The position numbers were made by a program, and so were the translations under genes. A stretch of DNA of 64,000 nucleotides from Jiangella alba. Lineage in GTDB: Bacteria; Actinomycetota; Actinomycetes; Jiangellales; Jiangellaceae. Below are positions 49,883-56,975 of this stretch, piece by piece. Position 1 is the stretch's first letter; every line of letters begins with the position of its first letter. The notes beneath the pieces were generated by a model. That model was not told the origin of the DNA. It ran no database searches and was given only the letters and a program-made list of their open reading frames with translations. The DNA lies in contig NZ_FNUC01000003.1 of NCBI RefSeq assembly GCF_900106035.1, positions 2,411,501 to 2,475,500 on the forward strand, given 5' to 3'.

Positions 49883-50875
49883 ATGCCACGCAGGGGCAGG
49901 CCGCCGGCCGGCGGCGGCCCGGCCACCAGCCCGTCCGAGCTCGTGCTCGCGGGCGCCGTGGCCCGCCGGCACTACGTCGACGGCCGGTCGAAGGTCGAGA
50001 TCGCCGACGAGTTCGGGCTGTCCCGGTTCCAGGTCGCACGCATCCTCACCGAGGCGCGGGCGCGCGGCTGGGTCAAGGTCGAGATCACCCTGCCCGGCCA
50101 CCTCGACGACGAGCTGTCCATGGCCCTGCGCGACGCCACCGGCGTGCGCGACGCCGTGGTCGTCGAGGCGCCGGCGCAGCCCGAGACCGCCACCCGCGAC
50201 GAGCTGGCCGCCATGGTCGCCGAACTGGTCGCCGACACCGTCCGGCCCGGCCAGGTGCTGGGGCTGACCTGGAGCCGCACCATCGAGGCGATGTCGCGGC
50301 GGCTGCACCGGCTGGCGCCGTGCACGGTCGTCCAGCTGGCCGGGTCGATGTCGGTCGAGGGCTCGTCCGCCGGCACCGTCGAGGTGGTGCGGTCGGTGGC
50401 GGCCGCGGCCGGCGGCGAGGCGCTGCCCATCTACGCGCCGCTGGTGGTCGACGACGCCGCGACGGCGGCCGGGCTGCGCCGTCAGCGCGAGATCGCCCGC
50501 GCTCTGGACCGGTCGAGGACGCTCGACGTCGCCGTCGTGTCGGTCGGCAGCTGGGGGCCGGGCCTGTCGACGGTGTGGGACGCCGTCACCGCGGCCGAGC
50601 GGGCCGAGGCGCTGCAACGCGGCGCCGTGGGCGAGTCCGGCGCGCGGCTGTTCGACGCCGACGGGCGCGACGTCACCGGCGGCTTCGACGAGCGGATCGT
50701 CGGCGTGCCGCTGCAGGCGCTGCGCGACACCCCGGTCGTCATCGCCACCGCCTACGGCGCGCGGCGGGCCGAGGCCGCCCTCGCGGCGGTCCGCGGCGGC
50801 TTCGTCACGACGCTCGTCACCGACGCCGCGCTGGCCCGCCGGCTGCTCGAGCTCGCCGCCCCGTCATCGTCGTGA
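49883..50875 (+). CDS. SorC/DeoR-type sugar-binding transcriptional regulator
   Basis: 330-residue regulator. Residues ~18-65 are the HTH (VLAGAVARRHYVDGRSKVEIADEFGLSRFQVARILTEARARGWV). The remainder is the SorC sugar-binding domain (VRPGQVLGLTWSRTIEAM, VVQLAGSM, VSVGSWGPGLSTVWD, TGGFDERIVGVPLQALRDTP), which senses a phosphorylated or free polyol. AAGGGGG lies five bases before the ATG at 49883. It is divergent from the dehydrogenase/ABC operon and is its probable regulator. Confidence 0.93.
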   Translation: MPRRGRPPAGGGPATSPSELVLAGAVARRHYVDGRSKVEIADEFGLSRFQVARILTEARARGWVKVEITLPGHLDDELSMALRDATGVRDAVVVEAPAQPETATRDELAAMVAELVADTVRPGQVLGLTWSRTIEAMSRRLHRLAPCTVVQLAGSMSVEGSSAGTVEVVRSVAAAAGGEALPIYAPLVVDDAATAAGLRRQREIARALDRSRTLDVAVVSVGSWGPGLSTVWDAVTAAERAEALQRGAVGESGARLFDADGRDVTGGFDERIVGVPLQALRDTPVVIATAYGARRAEAALAAVRGGFVTTLVTDAALARRLLELAAPSSS

Positions 50876-50913
50876 CGCCTGGTGTTCGCCCGGCGGGTCT
50901 AGGGTGTGTCGCC

Positions 50914-52119
50914 ATGCGCACCTCGATCCGTGCCGTCGCGGTGACGGCGGCCCTGACCACCGCCGCGGCGGTGCTGGCCGCGGCGCCGGCGAGCGCCGAC
51001 CGGCCCGGCGCCGCCGAGCTCCGTGTCGCCACCTACAACCTGAGCCTGAACCGCGCCGCCGAGGGCGAGCTGGAGGACGACCTGTCCACCGGCGCCGACC
51101 CCCAGGCGCGGGCCGTCGCCGAGGTCATCCAGCGGACCCGGCCCGACATCGTCCTGCTGAACGAGTTCGACTACGTCGAGGGCGGCGTCGCGGCCGACCT
51201 CTTCCGCGCCAACTACCTGGAGACCGGCCAGGGCGGCGCCGACCCGATCGAGTACCCGTACGCCTACGTCGCGCCGTCCAACACCGGCATCCCCAGCGGC
51301 TTCGACCTCAACAACGACGGGACCGTCGGCGGCGGCGACGACGCCTTCGGGTTCGGGCTGTTCCCCGGCCAGTACGGCATGGCCGTGCTGTCGAGGTATC
51401 CGATCCTCGAGGACGACGTCCGCACGTTCCAGAACTTCCGCTGGAAGGACCTGCCCGGGTCGCTGCTGCCCACGGACTTCTACTCGCCCGAGGAGCAGGC
51501 GGTCCTCCGGCTGTCCAGCAAGTCGCACTGGGACGTGCCGGTGCGGGTGGGCGGCCGCACGGTGCACGTGCTGGTATCGCACCCGACGCCGCCGACGTTC
51601 GACGGCCCCGAGGACCGCAACGGCCGGCGCAACCACGACGAGATCCGCTTCTGGGCCGAGTACGTCGGACCCGGCCGGGCCGGCTGGATCTACGACGACG
51701 AGGGCCGGCGCGGCGGGCTGAAACCGGGCTCGGCGTTCGTCGTGCTCGGCGACCAGAACAGCGACCCCGTCGACGGCGACTCCGTGCCCGGCGCCATCCA
51801 GCAGCTGCTGGACCACCCCCGCATCGTCGACCCGCTGCCCACGTCGGCCGGCGCCCCCGAGGCGGCCGTCCTGCAGGGCGGCGCCAACGCGTCGCACGGC
51901 GGCGACCCGCGCTACGACACCGCCGACTTCGCCGACACCGCGCCGGGCAACCTGCGCGCCGACTACGTGCTGCCGTCGCGCCAGCTCCGCCCGGTGGACG
52001 CGGGCGTGTTCTGGCCGGTCCGCTCCGACCCGCTGTCCCGGCTGACCGGCGAGTTCCCGTTCCCGACCAGCGACCACCGCCTCGTCTGGGTGGACGTCCG
52101 GGTGCCGGGGGGTCGCTAG
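50914..52119 (+). CDS. Secreted endonuclease/exonuclease/phosphatase (EEP) family protein
   Basis: 401-residue exported enzyme. A signal peptide (residues 1-29, ends AAAPASA) precedes the EEP domain: LRVATYNLSLNRA, the metal-binding Glu in PDIVLLNEFDYV, VLVSHPTPP, VVLGDQNSDPVDGDS and the C-terminal TSDHRLVWVDV. It may cleave nucleic acids or phosphodiesters outside the cell. FDLNNDGTVGGGDD (about 131-144) resembles a dockerin-like calcium loop insert. TAGGGT (50900-50905) lies 8 bases before the ATG, suggesting a leaderless transcript. Confidence 0.9.
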   Translation: MRTSIRAVAVTAALTTAAAVLAAAPASADRPGAAELRVATYNLSLNRAAEGELEDDLSTGADPQARAVAEVIQRTRPDIVLLNEFDYVEGGVAADLFRANYLETGQGGADPIEYPYAYVAPSNTGIPSGFDLNNDGTVGGGDDAFGFGLFPGQYGMAVLSRYPILEDDVRTFQNFRWKDLPGSLLPTDFYSPEEQAVLRLSSKSHWDVPVRVGGRTVHVLVSHPTPPTFDGPEDRNGRRNHDEIRFWAEYVGPGRAGWIYDDEGRRGGLKPGSAFVVLGDQNSDPVDGDSVPGAIQQLLDHPRIVDPLPTSAGAPEAAVLQGGANASHGGDPRYDTADFADTAPGNLRADYVLPSRQLRPVDAGVFWPVRSDPLSRLTGEFPFPTSDHRLVWVDVRVPGGR

Positions 52120-52358
52120 AACTTCCGGCGCAGCCGTTCCACCGCGACGAGCAGCCCGCCGGCCGCGAGGCCGATCGGCACCGCGACGGCCGCGTGCACC
52201 AGCCAGGCGCCGGACCGCGACGGCCCGCCCCAGGCGCCGTCGTAGGGGCCGGGGTCGACGAGGCCGTAGAACGGGCCGCGCGCGATCACGAGCGCGATCA
52301 TGGCGATGAGCAGCAGCTGGACCACCCGGAGGCCGCCGCGCAGGGGTGCGGTCGTCAT
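52116..52358 (-). CDS. Small two-helix membrane protein of unknown function
   Basis: 80-residue protein with two predicted membrane helices (VVQLLLIAMIALVIARGPFY and WLVHAAVAVPIGLAAGGLLVAV) joined by a Gly/Pro-rich loop, and an Arg/Lys-rich tail. No family is recognised. The ATG at 52358 is the most natural start; an upstream reading is possible but not hydrophobic. Its stop overlaps the convergent EEP stop by four bases. Upstream lie a CCCGTACC hairpin and 11-bp direct repeats that may regulate it. Confidence 0.6.
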   Translation of the reverse strand: MTTAPLRGGLRVVQLLLIAMIALVIARGPFYGLVDPGPYDGAWGGPSRSGAWLVHAAVAVPIGLAAGGLLVAVERLRRKF

Positions 52359-52417
52359 GTCCCGGACGCTACGGACCGGGCCGCCGCGCGTCGTCATACC
52401 GCAGAGCCATCGTCGGC

Positions 52418-52493
52418 CCCGTACCACAGGGGTACGGGCGGCTGCACATTGTCAGGCTGTTGTCAGGGTGCTGTAGCTGTTGTGTGGCGCCCG
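52418..52493. promoter_or_regulatory. Hairpin and 11-bp periodic direct repeats in a 289-bp gap
   Basis: CCCGTACC (52418-52425) and GGTACGGG (52431-52438) form an 8-bp stem. Next come four units starting with TGT at 52450, 52461, 52472 and 52483; the first two share TGTCAGG. An 11-base period is the hallmark of sites for SARP-like or OmpR-like winged-helix regulators. The rest of 52359-52647 holds no gene that I can support. Confidence 0.4.
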
Positions 52494-52647
52494 GACGCGA
52501 CATCGTTGTTCCCGCGGGGGGAGGAGTGCCGGATCCCGTAGCAGATGTGGGTGGACATGGCCAGGCGCCGGCGCCGCACAGCTTGGCCGGCAGCGCGTCT
52601 AGCGGGGGGCAAGACCGCTGCCGGCCGGGCACCTTCCCCGCGGAGCC

Positions 52648-55122
52648 TCACCAGGGCGTGTCGAGCGTGCTGAGGGCGTCCGGCGGGTAGCCGTCGGCCA
52701 CGGCGTGCAGGGGCGTGGCCTGACCCGCGCCCCACGCGTGCGCGAACGCGCGCTCACCGAGCGCGTCGCGGACCGCCGTGGTGGTGCCCTCGGTGTCGGG
52801 ACGCTCGCACAGCGGCACCGGCGCCCCGATGGTGTCGCGGACCGCCGACGCGGCGCCGAGCAGGAACGCGGCGTATGCGGTGTTGTGGTGCTCCTGCGCC
52901 ACCGACGCCAGCGCCTCCAGGACGCTCGCCGACCGCCACTTGTCGCCCAGCTCCTGGTGCTCGGCCAGGCTCTCGTCGAGCAGGTGAATGGCCCGTTCGA
53001 GCCGGCCCTGACGGCGGGCCACCACCCCCAGCTGGTTGAGCGACCAGCCCACACCCTCGCGGTAGCCGAGCCGCTGTGCCCGGCCGAGGCTCTGGTGCAG
53101 CAGCCGCTCGGCGCCGTCGAGGTCGCCGTCGTAGAGGGCGACGACGCCGAGGTTGAGCTGCGACCACGTGATGCCCTCGCCGTCGCCGGCCTGCTGGAAG
53201 TAGCCGAGCGCCGCCGCGGAGTAGTCGCGAGCGCCGCCGAGGTCCATGCGCAGCCACGACACGAACCCGAGAAAGTGCCGGGCCCACGCGATGCCGGCCT
53301 TGTCGCCCAGCTGCTGGTAGAGGTGCAGGCTCTCGAGGTGCAGCTCGTGGGCGGCGTCGTAGTCGGCGCGCTCGCGGGCGATGCTGCCGAGGTGGCGCAG
53401 CGTGAGCGCGGCACCGGCGGGGTCGTCGAGGCGGCGGTAGCGGCCCAGCGCCTCCTCCAGCCGTTCGGCGGCGACGTCGTACTCGCACTGCAGGAACGCC
53501 AGGTAGCCGGCGCCGCGGGCGGCCCCGGCCAGCGCGGCCGGCGCGACGGTGTCGGCGGCGCGGGCGATGCGCAGCGCCGACTCCAGCCAGTCGCGGCCCT
53601 CGGAGTAGTGGCCGCGCAGGTAGAAGTAGCGCCACAGGGCGGCCGCCAGCCGCATCGACTCGCTGCCCAGCTCGCGGCTGATCGCTCGCCCGAGCGCCAC
53701 CCGCAGGTTGTCCAGCTCGATGTCGAGGTGGTCCAGCGTGGCGGCCTGCTGGTCGGTGCCGAGGGTCCGCTCGGCCCGCTCGGCCAGCTCGACGAAGTGG
53801 CGCAGGTGCCGCTGTTCGATGACGGTGCGCCGGCCGCCGTCGTCGAGCCGCCGGTCGGCGTACTGGCGGATGACGGAGAACATCGAGTAGCGCGCCTCGG
53901 CCGCGTCGCGGTCGACGAGGATCAGCGACTTGTCGATCAGCCGCCCGGTGAGGTCGAGCACCCGCTCGTGACAGGCGTCGGTCTGCTCGGCGCAGAACAC
54001 CGCGACCGCGGCCGGCAGCGTCCAGCCGCCGGAGAACGTCGACACCGCCTCGAAGAACTCCCGCTCCTCGGCGCCGAGCAGCTGGTAGCTCCAGTCCAGC
54101 GCGGCGTCGATGGTCTGCTGGCGAAGCGGCGCGGTGCGGCTGCCGCCGGACAGGATGCGCGACGAGGTGTCCAGCTCGTCCGCGATCTGCTCGATGGTCA
54201 GCACGTTGACCCGGGCGGCCGCCAGCTCCAGCGCCAGCGGGATACCCTGCACGCTGCGGCACACCCGGCTGACCTGGCGCAGCCGGTCGTCGCGCGGGTG
54301 GACGCCGTGCGCGGCGGCGCGGGCGAGGAACATGCGGACGGCGTCGGCGTCGCGGATCTCGTCGACGGGGGCCCGCGACGGCGGCACCGACAGCGGCTGC
54401 ACCTGCCGGACCACCTCGCCGGGGGCGCGCAGCAGCTCGCGGCTGGTGGCGACGAACGTCAGCCGCGGGCAGCGCTGCAGCAGGACGGTGCACAGCCAGG
54501 CGCAGGTCTCGATGACGTGTTCGCAGTTGTCCAGGACCACCAGCAGCTGGCGCGAGCCGATGTGCTCGGCCAGCGCGTCGACCTCGGCGGCGTCGGAGGC
54601 CGGGCGCAGCCCGACGGCGGCCGCGACCGCGTCGATGACCTCCGGGCCGTCCGGGCGGGCCGCCAGCGGCACCCAGCACGCGCCGGCCTCGAACTGGCCG
54701 CGCACCTCGTTGGCGACCGCGACCGCGAGCCGGGTCTTGCCGACGCCGCCCAGGCCGGTCAGCGTCACCAGCCGGACGCCGCCGTGGCCGAGCAGCGACG
54801 TCAGCTCGGCCAACTCGGTCTCGCGGCCGATGAGGGTGTCGGGCGGCAGCGGCGGCCCCTGGACCTGTGGCGCGTGGCCCGCCGGGGACCGGCGCAGCGA
54901 CTCGGTGAACTCGGCGAAGTCGGCGTCGGACAGGTTCAGCGCGGTGGCCAGCAGCCGCACCGTCAGCGGCCGGGGCGCGCGCCGGCGGCCGCGCTCCAGC
55001 GCGGCGACGGCGTCGGAGCTGAGACCGGCCTTCTCCGCAAGCTCCTCCTGCGACAGGCCGGCCGCCAGCCGATGCCGCCGGAGCAGACTCGCGAAGTCGT
55101 CGATCTCGTTGCTGGCCGACAC
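52648..55122 (-). CDS. STAND regulator: XRE HTH, NB-ARC-type ATPase and TPR domain
   Basis: 824-residue signal-transducing ATPase. Residues ~10-66 are an XRE helix-turn-helix (LLRRHRLAAGLSQEELAEKAGLSSDAVAALERGRR). The NTPase has Walker A GLGGVGKT (about 123-130), Walker B LLVVLDNCEHV, and CRSVQGIPLALELAAARV with the GLPLA-like motif. The C-terminal half (about 470-760) is TPR-like (YLAFLQCEYDVAAERLEEAL, WSQLNLGVVALYDGDLDGAERL). Such proteins are large sensory regulators, often of antibiotic or stress genes. The GTG at 55122 lies 21 bases after an inverted repeat (55144-55171) that may be its own operator. Confidence 0.92.
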   Translation of the reverse strand: MSASNEIDDFASLLRRHRLAAGLSQEELAEKAGLSSDAVAALERGRRRAPRPLTVRLLATALNLSDADFAEFTESLRRSPAGHAPQVQGPPLPPDTLIGRETELAELTSLLGHGGVRLVTLTGLGGVGKTRLAVAVANEVRGQFEAGACWVPLAARPDGPEVIDAVAAAVGLRPASDAAEVDALAEHIGSRQLLVVLDNCEHVIETCAWLCTVLLQRCPRLTFVATSRELLRAPGEVVRQVQPLSVPPSRAPVDEIRDADAVRMFLARAAAHGVHPRDDRLRQVSRVCRSVQGIPLALELAAARVNVLTIEQIADELDTSSRILSGGSRTAPLRQQTIDAALDWSYQLLGAEEREFFEAVSTFSGGWTLPAAVAVFCAEQTDACHERVLDLTGRLIDKSLILVDRDAAEARYSMFSVIRQYADRRLDDGGRRTVIEQRHLRHFVELAERAERTLGTDQQAATLDHLDIELDNLRVALGRAISRELGSESMRLAAALWRYFYLRGHYSEGRDWLESALRIARAADTVAPAALAGAARGAGYLAFLQCEYDVAAERLEEALGRYRRLDDPAGAALTLRHLGSIARERADYDAAHELHLESLHLYQQLGDKAGIAWARHFLGFVSWLRMDLGGARDYSAAALGYFQQAGDGEGITWSQLNLGVVALYDGDLDGAERLLHQSLGRAQRLGYREGVGWSLNQLGVVARRQGRLERAIHLLDESLAEHQELGDKWRSASVLEALASVAQEHHNTAYAAFLLGAASAVRDTIGAPVPLCERPDTEGTTTAVRDALGERAFAHAWGAGQATPLHAVADGYPPDALSTLDTPW

Positions 55123-55143
55123 GCCTTGTTTACCTCCGAGATG

Positions 55144-55171
55144 ACCCGGTAGCTGTGAAATCGTACCGGGT
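55144..55171. promoter_or_regulatory. Inverted repeat upstream of the STAND regulator
   Basis: ACCCGGTA (55144-55151) and TACCGGGT (55164-55171) are perfect 8-base inverted arms around 12 bases, placed 22-49 bases before the regulator's GTG on its coding strand. It suits an autoregulatory operator for a dimeric XRE protein. Confidence 0.55.
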
Positions 55172-55212
55172 GATCTTGGGGGTGTCGGGCCCCGGCGAGC
55201 AAGTGATTCCGC

Positions 55213-55875
55213 TCAGAACCTCCAGACCTCCGCGACGGCGACGAACGCACTGGACGACGGACGCTCCGGGGTGCCGGACCGTACCACTTGGCCGGGAAGG
55301 CTCCGTCCGCGTACTTCGATGGACGCCGCGGCGCTCGGGCCGGTCACCAGGCTGAGGCTGTGCACCCGGCCGCCGAGGTCGAAATCGTCGGTCGCGAACG
55401 CCCGCCGGTCCAGGACGCCGGAGATGCGGACGGCGACGTCGCCGGCCCGCGCGTGGCTGCCGCGGGCAAGGTCGTTGGCGACGTGCACGGCGCGCCGCTC
55501 GATCCGCGGCTCCGGCCACGGCAGCCCGCCGGCCTCGGGGAAGAACCGGGTGAACGTGCGCTCCAGCCACGAGCCGAGCGCCGGGTGGTCGGTCAGCACC
55601 CGCACCCGGCCGTCGTGCCAGAGCACGATCGCCGCGCCGGCGCCGTGGGTGGACCAGTCGACCGTCCAGACCGAGGCGTAGGCGGTGACGGTGTCGCCGT
55701 CGAACAGCTGGACGCCCGGGTTGGCGCCGACGAGGACGACCTTGCGCTGGGCCGGGTCGGACGCCGGGCCGGCGGCGTCGGCGATGGCGGGAAGGGCGAG
55801 GCCGGCGGTGAGGCCGGCCGCGGTGGCGGCGCCGGCCTGGAGGGCGCGGCGGCGGGACAACAGGGGTCGCGTCAT
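55213..55875 (-). CDS. Tat-exported protein of unknown function
   Basis: 220-residue secreted protein. The N-terminus LLSRRRALQAGAATAAGLTAGLALPAIADAAG is a twin-arginine signal. The mature part (VVLVGANPGVQLFDGDTVTAYASVWTVDWSTHGAGAAIVLWHDGRVRVL, later RAVHVANDLARGSHARAGDVAVRISGVLDRR) is beta-rich and not from a family I recognise. The ATG at 55875 is followed at once by the Tat motif. It is divergent from the DUF5937 regulator across 55 bases that contain an inverted repeat, so it is the probable regulated target. Confidence 0.8.
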   Translation of the reverse strand: MTRPLLSRRRALQAGAATAAGLTAGLALPAIADAAGPASDPAQRKVVLVGANPGVQLFDGDTVTAYASVWTVDWSTHGAGAAIVLWHDGRVRVLTDHPALGSWLERTFTRFFPEAGGLPWPEPRIERRAVHVANDLARGSHARAGDVAVRISGVLDRRAFATDDFDLGGRVHSLSLVTGPSAAASIEVRGRSLPGQVVRSGTPERPSSSAFVAVAEVWRF

Positions 55876-55914
55876 GGGCCCAGCCGACCCGGGCGGGCGC
55901 CGGCGCCGCCATGA

Positions 55915-55932
55915 ATTCGAGTAGGTTCGAAT
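55915..55932. promoter_or_regulatory. ArsR-type operator overlapping the DUF5937 regulator start
   Basis: ATTCGA (55915-55920) and TCGAAT (55927-55932) are perfect inverted arms six bases apart. The site covers a TAGGTT -10 hexamer (55922-55927) and the first codon of the regulator gene, so binding would shut off its own leaderless transcript and could also block the divergent Tat-protein gene. Confidence 0.6.
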
Positions 55933-56965
55933 GGTGGCGGTCCGGATCCCGATGACGGCCGAGGCGCTGGGCCGGTCCCGGTTCGGCATATCGCCGTGCG
56001 CCGAGGTCGTCGGCAGCCTGCGCGCGCTGCACCGTCCGTCGCCCGGCTCGCCGCACCTGATGCGCTGGCGGGCGCGGGCCCTCGACGCCGTACCGGCCGA
56101 GTCGCTGAGCCTGCTCGCCGCGCTGACCGGCAGCACCGTCTACGTCCTCGACCTGCTCACACCGCCGCCGCACGCCGCGGTGGCGAGCATCGACGACGAG
56201 GCGGCGGCCATCGCGGCGACGCCGCCGGAGCTGACCGAATACCAGCTGGACATCGCGTTCCGCGGCCGCGCCGTCCCCGCGGAGGTGGCCGCCAGCGTCG
56301 GCGGGCCGGCCCGGCTGGAGGAGCTGCGCCAGCCGATGCCCGCCGTCGTCGCCGAGGCGCTGGCCGGGGGAGCGGCGGCGTTCACGGCCCGGCTGGCCGG
56401 CGCCATGCGCACGTACTTCGAGCGGGTGCTGGCGCCGGACTGGCCGCGGGTGCTGGACGTGCTCACCGCCGACGTCGCCTACCGCGGCGACCGCATGGCC
56501 CAGCACGGCGCGCTGACCCTGCTCGACGACTTCCACCCGTCGGTGCGCTGGGACGACGGCGCGATCGTCGTGCGCAAGCCGTTCGACCTGGTGGTCGACT
56601 GGCCGCACGACGGCCTGCTGCTGGTGCCGAGCACCGGCATCGGCGACGGCGTGCTGCTCAACGCGGAGCGCCCGACGGCGCCGTCGATCCTGTACCCGGC
56701 CCGCGGGCTGCACGCGCTCTGGCCGGCGCCGTCGGCGGCGCCGGGCGAGCTCGGCGAGCTGATCGGGCACACCCGGGCCACGCTGCTGGCCGCGCTGGAC
56801 GTGCCGCGGACCACCGCCGAGCTGGGCCGGCGCGAGGCGCTGTCGGCGGCGACGGTGTCGTACCACCTCGGCATCCTGCACCGCACGGGCCTGGTCGCGC
56901 GCCGCCGCACCGGGCGGCGTGTCGTGTACGCGCGCACCGAGCTCGCGGCGGCGTTGCTGGGGTAG
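55931..56965 (+). CDS. DUF5937/ArsR-family winged-helix regulator
   Basis: 344-residue regulator common in actinomycetes. The long N-terminal domain (SRFGISPCAEVVGSLRALHRPSPGSPHLMRWR...) is DUF5937; the C-terminal ~75 residues are an ArsR winged helix (TRATLLAALDVPRTTAELGRREALSAATVSYHLGILHRTGLVARRRTGRRVVYARTELAAALL). The effector is unknown. The start at 55931 lies within its own probable operator. It is divergent from a Tat-exported protein and is followed 11 bases later by a hydrolase gene. Confidence 0.9.
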   Translation: MVAVRIPMTAEALGRSRFGISPCAEVVGSLRALHRPSPGSPHLMRWRARALDAVPAESLSLLAALTGSTVYVLDLLTPPPHAAVASIDDEAAAIAATPPELTEYQLDIAFRGRAVPAEVAASVGGPARLEELRQPMPAVVAEALAGGAAAFTARLAGAMRTYFERVLAPDWPRVLDVLTADVAYRGDRMAQHGALTLLDDFHPSVRWDDGAIVVRKPFDLVVDWPHDGLLLVPSTGIGDGVLLNAERPTAPSILYPARGLHALWPAPSAAPGELGELIGHTRATLLAALDVPRTTAELGRREALSAATVSYHLGILHRTGLVARRRTGRRVVYARTELAAALLG

Positions 56966-56975
56966 TTTGGCGCGC

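Noticed and set aside
52526-52690. Small plus-strand frame after GGGGGGAGGA (GTG at 52526, 54 codons)
   Set aside because: The ribosome-site spacing is too short, the sequence is of random Gly/Pro/Ser type, and the end lies antisense to the conserved STAND regulator gene.
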